A DNA stretch of 64,000 nucleotides from Enteractinococcus fodinae (GCF_031458395.1 NZ_JAVDYJ010000001.1:1054001-1118000), one strand, 5' to 3'; shown: positions 1 to 8,731, numbered from the stretch's first letter. Notes: generated by a model from the letters alone, not told the origin. A program made the numbers and translations.

Positions 1-2
1 GT

Positions 3-104
3 ACGAGCCACGAAGAAGGCAATCCGGAGAAGGTCTTCAACGGCGAAATAAATGACTTTATTGACGCAGGGATTCGTTGGCGAGCCGAAGCTCGTCACGA
101 CTAA
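3..104 (+). CDS. prfB: Peptide chain release factor 2, C-terminal end (partial)
   Basis: Only the last 33 codons and the TAA stop are in the window; the reading frame begins at base 3. The tail reads [20 protein letters not shown], matching the conserved RF2 ending in which an acidic, hydrophobic stretch (LxxFIxAGIRWR) closes the protein. RF2 releases nascent chains at UGA and UAA codons. The programmed frameshift site and the GGQ loop lie outside the window. The order prfB then ftsE-ftsX-peptidase-smpB is common in actinobacteria; here a thiolase gene sits in between. Identification rests on the short tail plus this context. Confidence 0.8.
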   Translation, partial: TSHEEGNPEKVFNGEINDFIDAGIRWRAEARHD

Positions 105-308
105 CAGAGCTCCGAGGGCAGACTCTTAGAAACCCCTGAAACACTCCGCTGGTGCGTCTCTCGGAGCGAGTCCAAGCTTCGATAGCGGCACGTTTACAGT
201 TAGACGACGTTCACACCAGACGTAAATCTAAGGCTATACAAGTGACCGGCTGTGGCGCTTCTTACGCTAGACTATGTGGGGTACCACACACAGAATTTAG
301 GAGTCACT

Positions 309-1499
309 TTGCCTACGTCACCACGCGACGCAGTGATTATCGGCGGATCTCGCACCCCATTCGGACGCCTTCTAGGTGCGCTAGCCGACTTCACAGCCAT
401 CGATCTGGGCGCGCACGCTATCAAAGGCGCACTTGAAGATGCCGGCGTATCCGCAGAAGCCGTTGATACGGTCATCATGGGTCAGGTCATTCAAGCCGGG
501 GCCGGTCAAAACCCCGGACGTCAAGCAGCGCTGCAAGCAGGAATCGGCCGCAACGTTCACGGCATCACAATTAACAAAGTATGCCTATCGGGCGCCACCG
601 CAGTCATTGACGCAGCCCGACTGATCGCCCTGGGAGATGCCGATGTGGTTGTGGCCGGCGGCCAAGACTCCATGACAAATGCTCCGCACATGATCCCCGG
701 TGCTCGGCGGGGTCATAAGTATGGACCTGTTACCATGCTCGACGCTACTGATCATGACGCTTTGGTCGATCAGGACAGTGGCGGCTCCATGGGGGTACTT
801 ACCGAAGAGGGCAACCAAAAACACTGCATCGATCGGCAGAGCCAGGATAAGGTTGCCGCTTTATCGCATCAGCGGGCAGTGGACGGTGCAGCAATGCGTG
901 CCGAGGAAATCAGCCCGGTGGAGATACCGCAGCGCCGTGGTGAGCCCATCGTCGTCGATAGTGATGAAGGGGTGCGCGAAGGCACCACCGAAGAATCGCT
1001 AGCCAAACTGCGCCCAGCGTTTGCCAAAGATGGCACTGTCACAGCCGGGAACTCTTCACAACTTTCTGACGGCGCAGCAGCGGTGCTGGTGGTATCGCGC
1101 GAATATGCTGAACAACACGGTCACACCATCCTAGCTACGGTCGCCGGTTACGGGCAGGTCGCAGGCCCGAACGATGCCCAGTTGCATTCACAACCGTCGA
1201 ACGCGATTCTGAGCGCCATTAACCGTGCCGGGTGGTCCACTACCGATCTGGACTTCATAGAAATCAATGAGGCCTTCGGCGCGGTGATAGTCCAATCGCT
1301 GAAAGACTTAGGCGACTACCCGCTTGAGCAGACCAACCCTTATGGTGGAGCGATCGCCTTAGGACACCCAGTGGGAGCCTCTGGCGCTCGCCTCATTCTG
1401 ACCGCAGCCAAAGAGCTTGGTCGCCGAGGATCCGGCAAAGCCGCCATCGGTCTTTGTGGTGGTGGCGGCCAAGGCGAAGCCGTTTTGCTGAAACTTTAA
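309..1499 (+). CDS. Acetyl-CoA C-acetyltransferase (thiolase)
   Basis: Thiolases condense two acetyl-CoA to acetoacetyl-CoA or cleave 3-ketoacyl-CoA in beta-oxidation. All catalytic elements are visible: nucleophile Cys about residue 92 (NKVCLSG), NEAFG, catalytic His about 353 (GHPVGASG) and second Cys about 383 (CGGGGQG). I chose the TTG start at 309 because AGGAG lies at 299-303, five bases upstream, and it gives 396 residues, the usual family length. An ATG at 252 is in frame but adds a 19-residue extension unlike the family and has no good Shine-Dalgarno. Biosynthetic versus degradative use cannot be decided; no fadB or HMG genes are adjacent. A hairpin at 1522-1582 follows. Confidence 0.9.
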   Translation: MPTSPRDAVIIGGSRTPFGRLLGALADFTAIDLGAHAIKGALEDAGVSAEAVDTVIMGQVIQAGAGQNPGRQAALQAGIGRNVHGITINKVCLSGATAVIDAARLIALGDADVVVAGGQDSMTNAPHMIPGARRGHKYGPVTMLDATDHDALVDQDSGGSMGVLTEEGNQKHCIDRQSQDKVAALSHQRAVDGAAMRAEEISPVEIPQRRGEPIVVDSDEGVREGTTEESLAKLRPAFAKDGTVTAGNSSQLSDGAAAVLVVSREYAEQHGHTILATVAGYGQVAGPNDAQLHSQPSNAILSAINRAGWSTTDLDFIEINEAFGAVIVQSLKDLGDYPLEQTNPYGGAIALGHPVGASGARLILTAAKELGRRGSGKAAIGLCGGGGQGEAVLLKL

Positions 1500-1521
1500 T
1501 AAAAAACTCAACACGCCGACT

Positions 1522-1588
1522 GCACCAGCCCCAAGATCCCACGGATGTTATCGAACCGTGACTAGTCTTGAAGGGCTGGTGCTTTTGC
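1522..1588 (+). terminator. Long-loop hairpin after the thiolase gene
   Basis: GCACCAGCCC (1522-1531) pairs perfectly with GGGCTGGTGC (1573-1582) and is followed by TTTTGCTT. The 41-base loop contains a second small stem, CACGG (1540-1544) with CCGTG (1556-1560). It probably ends the thiolase transcript before ftsE. The long loop is unusual for an intrinsic terminator. Confidence 0.5.
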
Positions 1589-1647
1589 TTCCCCAACCCT
1601 GACCGGGCGCCAGTGAATCGTGTGCCGATTCGGTCAAGGAAATACAC

Positions 1648-2382
1648 ATGATCCGATTCGAAGATGTCACGAAGGTCTACGACACGACCTCGCGTCCCGC
1701 ACTCAATGGAGTGACCACGGAAATAGAGCGTGGCGAATTCGTGTTCCTCGTCGGTCCCTCTGGATCCGGGAAATCCACTTTTATCCGACTCGTCCAGCGC
1801 GAAGAAAAAGCCTCCACGGGTACCGTCTATGTTTCCGGACGCGACGTCGCCCGCCTCTCTTCATGGCGTGTTCCGCATCTTCGGCGCGACTTGGGCGTCG
1901 TCTTTCAAGACTTCCGTTTGTTACCGAATAAAAATGTGTTCTCGAATGTCGCGTTCGCGATGCAGGTGCTGGGGAAGCGCCGCGGCCTCATCAACCAAGC
2001 TGTCCCAGAAGTGCTCGAGACTGTGGGATTACAAGACAAAGCGCGCCGCTTTCCACACGAACTTTCCGGTGGTGAACAGCAGCGTGTGGCAATCGCTCGT
2101 GCTGCGGTGAATAAGCCCGCCATCTTGCTTGCGGATGAACCGACTGGAAACCTCGATCCAGACACCTCTTGGGGCATCATGGAAGTCTTGGACACGATTC
2201 ACCAAAACGGCACCACCGTCGTCATGGCGACCCACGATCACGAAATTGTAAATACCATGCGTCGGCGTGTGGTTGAACTGGAAGCCGGTAAAATACTTCG
2301 CGACGAACCCGAAGCTGGGTATCAACCAGCTGACAATACCGCAAAACTGCAGTCTCGCCTGAGAAAGTCAGAGGTACGGTAG
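1648..2382 (+). CDS. ftsE: Cell division ATP-binding protein FtsE
   Basis: This is the ATPase of the FtsEX complex, an ABC-type assembly at the divisome that controls cell-wall hydrolases rather than transporting a substrate. The 244-residue protein has Walker [10 protein letters not shown] (36-44), Q-loop Gln about 87 ([10 protein letters not shown]), signature LSGGE (139-143), Walker B ILLADEP (about 159-165) and a switch His in MATHDHE. AAGGAA lies upstream of the ATG. Its stop overlaps the GTG start of ftsX by one base, so the two are translationally coupled. The Q-loop sequence FQDFRLLP is typical of FtsE rather than LolD or MacB. Confidence 0.97.
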   Translation: MIRFEDVTKVYDTTSRPALNGVTTEIERGEFVFLVGPSGSGKSTFIRLVQREEKASTGTVYVSGRDVARLSSWRVPHLRRDLGVVFQDFRLLPNKNVFSNVAFAMQVLGKRRGLINQAVPEVLETVGLQDKARRFPHELSGGEQQRVAIARAAVNKPAILLADEPTGNLDPDTSWGIMEVLDTIHQNGTTVVMATHDHEIVNTMRRRVVELEAGKILRDEPEAGYQPADNTAKLQSRLRKSEVR

Positions 2383-3296
2383 TGCGGTTTGCGTTTATCC
2401 TGTCTGAGACATTTTCGGGAATTCGCCGTAACCTCTCGATGGTTATCTCGGTTATTTTGGTGACCTTCATTTCTTTGACTTTTGTGGGGTCCGCTGGGCT
2501 TTTGCAAATGCAAATCAACCAGATGAAGGGTTACTGGTACGACCGGGTCGAAGTTGCGATTTTCCTGTGTAACGACACTTCTACGGCCGCCAGTTGTGCC
2601 GGCGGGGCCGTGACCGACGGCCAGCGCGAGGCTATCGAGGCGCAATTGGAGTCCCCACAGGCCGCAGCATACGTAGAAAGCTACGAGTACGAGTCTCAAG
2701 AACAAGCCCTAGAGCTGTTCCAGCAGCAATACTCCAACCTGGACATGGCCGAAAGTGTCACCGCTGACCAACTGCCAGAATCATTTAGGGTCTCACTGGT
2801 CGATCCAGAGCAGTACGAAGTCGTCAACGAAATGTTCTCTGGAATGGCCGGGGTCGAAGTGGTCTCGGATCAGCGAGAACTCCTAGAATCGTTATTCTCA
2901 CTCATGAACATCGCTTCTGTCATCGCTATCGCCTTGGCAGTCATTATGTTAATCACGGCTATCTTGCTCATCGCGACAACCATTCGTCTGTCGGCATTCT
3001 CGCGTCGACGCGAAACCGGGATCATGCGACTCGTAGGGGCATCTAAGACCATGATTCAGTTGCCGTTCTTAGCCGAAGGTGTCGTCGCTTCGCTCCTCGG
3101 GGCGGCATTAGCATCTATCGCCACGTGGGCCATTGCGAAATTCTTTATCGCGGACTGGTTGGCAACTGAATATCCCCAGACAGGTTTCATCACCTCAACG
3201 GATGCGTTATTACTCGTCCCGCTGCTATTTCTCATCGCGTTGGTCTTAGCCGCGCTGTCATCGATGTTGACACTTCGTCGGTACTTGAAAGTTTAG
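2382..3296 (+). CDS. ftsX: Cell division permease-like protein FtsX
   Basis: FtsX is the membrane half of FtsEX. The 304-residue protein has a first transmembrane helix at about 20-42, a large extracellular loop at about 45-170 that in this family binds a peptidoglycan hydrolase, and three C-terminal helices (about 175-200, 225-250 and 275-298). A conserved ABC3-type permease stretch (RRETGIMRLVGAS) lies between the second and third helices. The GTG start overlaps the ftsE stop (TAGTG). The next gene encodes a coiled-coil M23 peptidase, the expected FtsX partner. Confidence 0.96.
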   Translation: MRFAFILSETFSGIRRNLSMVISVILVTFISLTFVGSAGLLQMQINQMKGYWYDRVEVAIFLCNDTSTAASCAGGAVTDGQREAIEAQLESPQAAAYVESYEYESQEQALELFQQQYSNLDMAESVTADQLPESFRVSLVDPEQYEVVNEMFSGMAGVEVVSDQRELLESLFSLMNIASVIAIALAVIMLITAILLIATTIRLSAFSRRRETGIMRLVGASKTMIQLPFLAEGVVASLLGAALASIATWAIAKFFIADWLATEYPQTGFITSTDALLLVPLLFLIALVLAALSSMLTLRRYLKV

Positions 3297-3378
3297 GTTT
3301 TAGAAAACATGGTTATGACCGGGCAACTGACTACACTTCCCCCGAGTGCACTGGCGCGTGTCTGAAGGAGACATGAAT

Positions 3379-4995
3379 ATGATTCAACGACGGTTCTCAA
3401 GTGCTCTTGCCGCAGCCGGCATTGTAGCCGTATTAGGGGTCACCTCCGTGGTACCCGCTTTTGGGCAAGATCGAATTGATCGGCTCGAGCGGGAACTCGA
3501 AGACTCCAAAAACGAGCGAAACAGACTCGACAATTCGCTCTCCGATCTGACGGACGAGAAAGAGAACCTCGATTCAAAGCGCGGCGACCTCAACGCTTCG
3601 CTTGAAGGTCTTGATGAGGACATTGCGCAAAAGGTCACCGAACTGCAAGACCTGCAAGATAAGCTGCCCGCCGCACAGCAGGCCGTTGAAGATGCCGAAG
3701 CGCGCGTTGCAGCGGCTCAGCAAGAAGTCAGCTCGCTCAATAACCGAGTAGCAGACGCCGAGAGCCGCCTTGCCGATATCCAGCAGGAAATCGCGGAGTC
3801 GCAAGAAGCGTTGGACCTTGCCGCGGATGAGGTAGGGCAAATCGCAGCCGAAGCGTACAAATCGGGCGGGGTAAACGACCTTTCCTTCATCCTTGGCGTC
3901 TCTGATTCCTCACTACCCGAAGCCATGGGGATGGCACAGCAAGCTTTGCGCATTCAGGAGCATCAGATCGCGGATGTCTCCCAGCAAAACGCTGAAGATA
4001 TGAACGCCCAGGCCCGTCTGGAAGCTGTCGAAGCTGAGATCCGCGAGCTCAAAGCGCAGGCTGAAGAAGCGCTAGCTGCGGAACAACAAGCCCGCGATGA
4101 GGCCAACGAAGCCAAGGCTGAGCTGGATGGCATGATCGATACCAATGAGCGCCTCACCGCTGAGCTTGAGGCCGAGCGTCCTCAAATCGAGGCTGCCATT
4201 GAAGAGAACCGCCAAGAAGCCAGCACCGTAAACGAACAGATCTTGGAACAGCAGGAGAAAGTTAACGCCCGGTCTTCTGAAATCTCAGCGTTGCAGCGCG
4301 AATACGAAGATGCTGTCGCTGAAGCTGAAGCAAAACGTAAGGCAGCCGAAGAAGCGGAACGTAAAGCCCGTGAGGCAGAACGCCAGGCAGCAGAGCGTGA
4401 GGCAACGCAGCGGCAGAAAGAGGCTGCTGAAAAAGCTCGCGAAGAAGCTAAAACTGCGAACGACGACTATGAGGAAGCGGAAGAAAAAGCTACTGAGACG
4501 GCGGCTCGGTCCGCCAGCAGTGGAGGAAGTAGCGGTAGTTCATCGAGCAACAGTGGCTCAACGAGCAACAGCGGGAGCAGCTGGGGCCTGATCGTCCCGA
4601 TCAATACCTACGTCACCTCCGGCTTCGGCTGGCGTCCGACTCCGGCTGGAACCTATGACTACGGTGGTCGCGGTGGCTATGTCCATACCGGTATTGATTA
4701 CGGCGGTGGCTGTGGCATCCCAATCAAGGCTGCACGTTCCGGGACTGTCATCAACGCTGACTGGGCAGTCTCAACCGCAGGAAACCGTGTAGTCATTGAC
4801 CACGGCAGCGTGAAAGGGAAACTGCTGGCGACCAAATACCACCATATGACCCGCTATATTGTGAGCCCGGGACAGAAGGTCTCGCAAGGTGAGGTCATTG
4901 GCTACACGGGCACGACCGGAAACTCCACTGGATGCCACCTGCACTTCGAAACTCTGGTGAACGGTACTCCGGTCAACCCTGCAGGGTTGCTCTAA
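3379..4995 (+). CDS. Secreted coiled-coil M23 (LytM) peptidoglycan endopeptidase
   Basis: A likely FtsEX-controlled cell-wall hydrolase that cuts peptide crosslinks during septation. From the ATG at 3379 (AAGGAG at 3365-3370) it has 538 residues: a signal peptide ending near AFGQ (about 30), a long Ala/Glu-rich coiled coil (about 32-375) and a Ser/Gly linker. The C-terminal LytM domain carries zinc-site motifs HTGID and HLHFE. Coiled coil plus M23 domain next to ftsEX parallels EnvC, and in function PcsB and mycobacterial RipC, although those two use NlpC/P60 domains. An ATG at 3373 is nearly equivalent. The coiled-coil region is strongly enriched in GCN and GAR codons. Confidence 0.9.
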   Translation: MIQRRFSSALAAAGIVAVLGVTSVVPAFGQDRIDRLERELEDSKNERNRLDNSLSDLTDEKENLDSKRGDLNASLEGLDEDIAQKVTELQDLQDKLPAAQQAVEDAEARVAAAQQEVSSLNNRVADAESRLADIQQEIAESQEALDLAADEVGQIAAEAYKSGGVNDLSFILGVSDSSLPEAMGMAQQALRIQEHQIADVSQQNAEDMNAQARLEAVEAEIRELKAQAEEALAAEQQARDEANEAKAELDGMIDTNERLTAELEAERPQIEAAIEENRQEASTVNEQILEQQEKVNARSSEISALQREYEDAVAEAEAKRKAAEEAERKAREAERQAAEREATQRQKEAAEKAREEAKTANDDYEEAEEKATETAARSASSGGSSGSSSSNSGSTSNSGSSWGLIVPINTYVTSGFGWRPTPAGTYDYGGRGGYVHTGIDYGGGCGIPIKAARSGTVINADWAVSTAGNRVVIDHGSVKGKLLATKYHHMTRYIVSPGQKVSQGEVIGYTGTTGNSTGCHLHFETLVNGTPVNPAGLL

Positions 4996-5021
4996 ACTTA
5001 AGCTCCTACGAAGCGCGTTGA

Positions 5022-5055
5022 CGCCCCCGCTCGATATCTTCATTGAGCGGGGGCG
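5022..5055 (+). terminator. Strong hairpin after the M23 peptidase gene
   Basis: CGCCCCCGCTC (5022-5032) and GAGCGGGGGCG (5045-5055) form a perfect 11-bp GC-rich stem with a 12-base loop. No T-run follows, so it may be a T-less terminator or an mRNA 3' stabiliser. A possible -10 (TATACT, 5074-5079) for smpB follows. Confidence 0.6.
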
Positions 5056-5117
5056 CTGCGTTGACAGGGGCTGTATACTAGGACGTTGGACGAATTCGTC
5101 ATGCGGAAGGAGAATAC

Positions 5118-5627
5118 ATGTCCAAGAAGTCTGGTCGCAGTAAGCCTGCGAATACAGATCGACAGGTGATTGCTACCAACCGCAAGGCACGTCACAACTA
5201 CAACATCAAAGACACCTATGAAGCTGGTTTAGCGCTCATGGGAACCGAAGTGAAGTCGCTGCGTGATGGTCAGGCCTCCATCGTTGACGGCTTCGCGATG
5301 TTTGCTAAAGACGAGTTATGGCTCGAGAACGTCTACATCCCGGAATATGGGATGGGGTCGTGGACCAACCATCAAGCTCGACGCCGTCGGAAGTTACTTC
5401 TTCACCGCAGTGAGCTGAATAAACTCCAGCGTGAGCTCGACGCAACGGGTACCACCATCGTCCCGCTGTCGCTGTACTTCCGTGATGGAAAAGCGAAAGT
5501 CGAAATCGCGCTGGCTGAAGGTAAACGTGACTACGATAAGCGTCAGGCGCTTCGCGAGGCCCAAGATAAACGAGAAGCCCAACGTGCCATGCGAGAGGCG
5601 AACCGCCACGGTCGCTCAGCACTTTAA
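5118..5627 (+). CDS. smpB: SsrA-binding protein SmpB
   Basis: SmpB binds the tRNA-like domain of tmRNA and delivers it to stalled ribosomes for trans-translation. The 169-residue protein shows the family core: [10 protein letters not shown], a [10 protein letters not shown] loop, the YIPEY strand and a basic C-terminal tail ([19 protein letters not shown]) that enters the empty mRNA channel. AAGGAG sits well placed before the ATG. Its RNA partner ssrA begins 109 bases downstream on the same strand. The extra C-terminal Arg/Ala-rich residues make it slightly longer than the usual 155-160. Confidence 0.97.
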   Translation: MSKKSGRSKPANTDRQVIATNRKARHNYNIKDTYEAGLALMGTEVKSLRDGQASIVDGFAMFAKDELWLENVYIPEYGMGSWTNHQARRRRKLLLHRSELNKLQRELDATGTTIVPLSLYFRDGKAKVEIALAEGKRDYDKRQALREAQDKREAQRAMREANRHGRSAL

Positions 5628-5664
5628 CGCATGAGGTTTGGGAATAAAAAACTCCCGGCCGGAG

Positions 5665-5693
5665 TTGTACATGATGTGCTTCTGCGTTACAGT
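5665..5693 (+). promoter_or_regulatory. Candidate ssrA promoter
   Basis: TTGTAC (5665-5670) and TACAGT (5688-5693) are separated by exactly 17 bases, giving a sigma-70-like promoter with transcription expected near 5700. The transcript would then carry a 37-base leader before mature tmRNA. Confidence 0.45.
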
Positions 5694-5736
5694 AGAAGGT
5701 CCTGGCAAGGCCAGGTGCTGTTAGACAACAGAATAT

Positions 5737-6101
5737 GGGGATGATCGGTTTCGACGATGTGAGTTGCCGTAAGGGAAGCGTGCCGAGGACGCAAAGTTAT
5801 CTCGTAAACACCCTTTGCAAAAAAATCAAGTGCCGATTCTAAACGCACTGACTTCGCTCTCGCTGCCTAACTAGCGACCGAGTCCGTCAGCCTAGGTTTG
5901 CTATTGACCTAGATCCTGGCGTCGTTTAAATAGCCACTGTCCGTCGCCCCTGTCGGGGGAAGCGACGGAGACCTGAAGCCGACTAGACCTAACAGTTGCT
6001 CGTCTGCGAGTGACTGAGGTCGATAAAACTCCATGCAGACTGCGCACGGAGAAGCCTTACGAATACCACATCGGACCCGGGTTCAATTCCCGGCATCTCC
6101 A
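5737..6101 (+). ncRNA. ssrA: Transfer-messenger RNA (tmRNA)
   Basis: tmRNA rescues stalled ribosomes and tags the nascent protein for proteolysis. The 5' end GGGGATG (5737-5743) pairs with CATCTCC (6094-6100), and the T-arm GGTTCAATTCC precedes it; the discriminator A is 6101 and CCA is not encoded. The tag frame starts at GCC 5832 and stops at TAA 5868-5870, giving ADSKRTDFALAA, the actinobacterial type. smpB lies just upstream. A precursor leader with two small hairpins and a downstream intrinsic terminator are separately listed. Confidence 0.97.
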
Positions 6102-6110
6102 CAAGACAAA

Positions 6111-6140
6111 GCCCGTCACCGTTGAGGTGGCGGGCTTTTT
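6111..6140 (+). terminator. Intrinsic terminator of ssrA
   Basis: GCCCGTCACC (6111-6120) pairs with GGTGGCGGGC (6126-6135), with one G-U pair and a five-base loop, followed directly by TTTTT. This is a canonical Rho-independent terminator. Confidence 0.9.
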
Positions 6141-6257
6141 CGTTCCTATCATGCGGAATCAGCCCGACGTCGAATCGGCTAGAAAGTTGATCTTCCCAGC
6201 TGGCTGTACCAGTAATCTGCTGAACCGGTTGTACTTTGTGTACGGTCTTTCTGGAAA

Positions 6258-6917
6258 TTAGTACGCGTCGAGGATGCCGCGTTCAAATTGGTCGGGTGTT
6301 GCGGTGAAGGCACGCGTTGTCTCCTCATCCTTGACGGTAACGGCCTCCAGCTCGGAGTGTTCTTCAAGAGCAGCTTCGAAAATGTGAAACCCGAATTGCT
6401 GCAATCCTTTATCGCTGTTTGGATTTACGAAATAGTCATCTAATGCAGCTTGCTCCAGCGTCACGACGATCTCACCCGGCTCACCGTCCGCGAAAGACTG
6501 GGCATAATAATGCGGATGCACTATTGCATCCGGGCACTCAGCGTCATGGGTGTCTAACCAAATTTGCGCGACTTCTCGGGCTAGCCCGGTCCCGCCGTGC
6601 TCAGGGTCGTTAACGTCCCAGGCAACACAATACTTGTCCCACGCGGCCTCCGGTCGACCGTTTTGAAGTGCGACGGCCTTTGCTTCCTCGGGATCTGTGA
6701 TCGCGGCTAGTTCCTGGTCTCCCGGGCTCTCAGCTGAGGCGGAAGGCTTTTCTAGAGCCTCTAGCGTTTCTAACTGTTTTTTCGTCGCTGCGTCCTCTTT
6801 CAGGCGCTCCGCGTGAGCTTGAGACGCGTCGTCTTTAGCACTGTCCGCTGTCGCACATCCGGTGAGTGTAGCTGCGGCGAGCAAGACGCTCACACCTAGG
6901 GGACGAGTGAGTGTCAC
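6258..6917 (-). CDS. Predicted lipoprotein of unknown function
   Basis: From the GTG at 6917 (GGAGGTGG ten bases upstream) this encodes 219 residues. The N-terminus has a basic start, a hydrophobic core and a lipobox LTGC with the lipidated Cys at 21. An Ala/Glu/Lys/Ser-rich linker follows, then a compact acidic domain of about 150 residues with two Cys residues (YCVAWD and DAECPD) that could form a disulfide. No known domain was recognised. The product is expected to be anchored on the outer face of the membrane. It has no obvious operon partner: ssrA is convergent, and a 185-base gap separates it from crcB. A longer frame to 7145 exists but would bury the signal peptide. Confidence 0.75.
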   Translation of the reverse strand: MTLTRPLGVSVLLAAATLTGCATADSAKDDASQAHAERLKEDAATKKQLETLEALEKPSASAESPGDQELAAITDPEEAKAVALQNGRPEAAWDKYCVAWDVNDPEHGGTGLAREVAQIWLDTHDAECPDAIVHPHYYAQSFADGEPGEIVVTLEQAALDDYFVNPNSDKGLQQFGFHIFEAALEEHSELEAVTVKDEETTRAFTATPDQFERGILDAY

Positions 6918-7102
6918 GGGTGTTCCACCTCCTGCTGTAATGGTGGCCAACTTACCACTACTACATCTACCGGTTAGCCCTTTAACACGAGCTGACTGGC
7001 GCGTATTAGTCCGTAGGCAGCCGGGTCTGCGGGTGCACCGGAGTGCCGAGGGCTCGGGCATCCAGACCATGCAGGGCCGGGCCAGACCATATGGAGTATG
7101 CC

Positions 7103-7447
7103 CTAACCCAACAGTACGATTGAGCCCAACAACCCGAAACAGCACGCGAGACTTGATAGTCCCACCTGGAGCAACCAGGTGCGAGCCACCTTGCGTGTGC
7201 TCTGGATTCGCTGCTCTGCAGCTGCGAGGGCAACTGTCGCGTACGTGGTCACTGAGCCAGCGAAACCGCCGAGGACAATGAGAACCACTGTTGGGTCAAC
7301 GTTCACGAAATAGTCGAAACCGAGAACAGCTCCGGCAAGGAAAGATCCGGCGATGTTTACCACCAAGATGCCGCTGCGAGGCAGGTAGATATCGGCGACA
7401 TAGCGCAGGACGGCTCCTAGCCCTGCGGCTAAACAAAACCACATCAT
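7103..7447 (-). CDS. crcB: Fluoride channel CrcB/Fluc, second copy
   Basis: A 114-residue four-helix membrane protein of the Fluc family, which exports fluoride as dual-topology dimers. Hallmarks seen are GLGAVLRY near the N-terminus, the VNIAGSFLAG helix with its conserved Asn, and GGFAGSVTTYAT with the Thr-rich pore break. The ATG at 7445-7447 overlaps the TGA of the upstream crcB by four bases, so translation is coupled. Adjacent pairs in Gram-positive bacteria usually form antiparallel heterodimers. I see no fluoride riboswitch upstream. Confidence 0.9.
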   Translation of the reverse strand: MMWFCLAAGLGAVLRYVADIYLPRSGILVVNIAGSFLAGAVLGFDYFVNVDPTVVLIVLGGFAGSVTTYATVALAAAEQRIQSTRKVARTWLLQVGLSSLACCFGLLGSIVLLG

Positions 7448-7902
7448 GACCGGCTCACCGCCAAACGAGAACCGAGGTGTTTCGCTCCGATAGTGATCAC
7501 CGTCGTAAGCCATAGGAAGACAACGATAAGAAAAACCGTGATGATAAGGGAGACGACGGTGAACCCCAGTGTGGCCGAATGAACCATGCCCTGTCCGAGC
7601 GTGAAGCCGACCACCACGACGGCCAGCGCCGACATGGTAGTGAAGGAGCCCAGAAAACCAGTGGTGACTCCCTTTTGCAATGGCTCTGGCCACGGGCGAT
7701 GCGCTGTGTACCCGGCGACTAACCCCAGCAGTGCGGCACCCAAAACATTCACGATAGCAGTCGAAACTGGGTCGAGCTCGGCCACGGGCTGGATAGGCAG
7801 AGTCGGCCAGGGCAGAAAGACCCTGGCTGCTGCCCCGAGCATACCGCCCAGCGCGACAGCTAGCAGGGTAGTCGGACGGAGTTTAGGCTCGAGATTGGCC
7901 AC
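7444..7902 (-). CDS. crcB: Fluoride channel CrcB/Fluc, first copy
   Basis: A 152-residue Fluc-family protein, longer than its neighbour because of an N-terminal stretch and a polar C-terminal tail. It has GGMLGAAARVFL, the IVNVLGAALLGL helix with Asn, and TGFLGSFTTMSA. The GTG start lies inside the 3' end of hisN (20-base overlap), and its stop overlaps the next crcB start, so hisN-crcB-crcB is probably one transcript. A role in fluoride efflux as the heterodimer partner is inferred from family knowledge. Confidence 0.9.
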   Translation of the reverse strand: MANLEPKLRPTTLLAVALGGMLGAAARVFLPWPTLPIQPVAELDPVSTAIVNVLGAALLGLVAGYTAHRPWPEPLQKGVTTGFLGSFTTMSALAVVVVGFTLGQGMVHSATLGFTVVSLIITVFLIVVFLWLTTVITIGAKHLGSRLAVSRS

Positions 7903-8707
7903 GCAACGCCGGGTTCAGACGTTCAAGTACGTCAGGGTGCAGGTGCGTATTCGTGGCGAGGCCGTGTCCTCCCCAGGGTCCGGGTTCGCCGTCCAACGAG
8001 GTGAAGGTCCCGCCGGCTTCGGTGACGATTGGGACCAGGGCGGCCATATCGTAGAGTTCGAGTTCAGGCTCGCAGGCAATATCGACGGCACCTTCGGCCA
8101 CCAGCATGTAGGACCAGAAGTCGCCGAAAGCGCGCACCCGCCAGACGTCGGTCGTGAGTTCGAGAAACTCACTGATATTGCCGCGGTCGCGCCAGCCTTC
8201 AAGAGAAGAAAACGATAGCGAGGCATCGGAGATGTCGGTGACGTCAGAAGCGTGGATGCGGGTGGCGTTCGACAGGGACTTACCGGTGTAGGCGCCTCCG
8301 TCCTCATAGGCCCACCAGCGGCGGGATAACGCTGGTGCGGAGACGACACCGACCACGGGACGATCGTCATCGACTAATGCGATCAGGGTGGCCCACACAG
8401 GAACCCCACGCACGAAGTTTTTGGTCCCGTCAATCGGATCGATGATCCAGCGCCGCTTGCCCGACCCGGTGGTGCCGTATTCTTCACCGGTGACAGCATC
8501 TCGTGGGCGGGCCCGTTTGAGCTGTTGACGGATCAATTCTTCGGCGGCCCGGTCGGCGTCAGATACCGGTGTCATATCCGGTTTCGTGTCGACTTTGAGG
8601 TCGACGGATTGGAAACGCGACATGGTCAGCGCATCAACGGAGTCGGCGATGACAAGCGCGAGGTTGAGATCCTCGCGGTAGCCCTGGCGGGATGGGGTCA
8701 GCTGCAT
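7883..8707 (-). CDS. hisN: Histidinol-phosphatase, inositol-monophosphatase type
   Basis: Dephosphorylates L-histidinol phosphate, the penultimate histidine step in actinobacteria, using two or three magnesium ions. The 274-residue protein has the IMPase-family motifs: GEEYG (metal-binding Glu), WIIDPIDGTKNF (metal-binding Asps) and a late Asp motif near ELYDMAALVPI. The gene follows aroA and rsgA, the order aroA-rsgA-hisN being conserved in this phylum, which favours hisN over a generic inositol monophosphatase. The start is separated from rsgA by 24 bases, and the 3' end overlaps crcB. Confidence 0.88.
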   Translation of the reverse strand: MQLTPSRQGYREDLNLALVIADSVDALTMSRFQSVDLKVDTKPDMTPVSDADRAAEELIRQQLKRARPRDAVTGEEYGTTGSGKRRWIIDPIDGTKNFVRGVPVWATLIALVDDDRPVVGVVSAPALSRRWWAYEDGGAYTGKSLSNATRIHASDVTDISDASLSFSSLEGWRDRGNISEFLELTTDVWRVRAFGDFWSYMLVAEGAVDIACEPELELYDMAALVPIVTEAGGTFTSLDGEPGPWGGHGLATNTHLHPDVLERLNPALRGQSRA

Positions 8708-8731
8708 AGTGGGGAGTCTTTCGTGTTGGGG

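Noticed and set aside
252-308. ATG at 252 as start of the thiolase
   Set aside because: It adds a non-homologous 19-residue extension; the TTG at 309 has a much better Shine-Dalgarno and gives the family length.
5061-5079. TTGACA plus TATACT as smpB promoter
   Set aside because: The two boxes are only seven bases apart, so they cannot form one sigma-70 promoter; the -10 alone remains possible.
6010-6261. Open frame running through the 3' part of tmRNA
   Set aside because: It coincides with the tmRNA and its terminator and shows no coding character.
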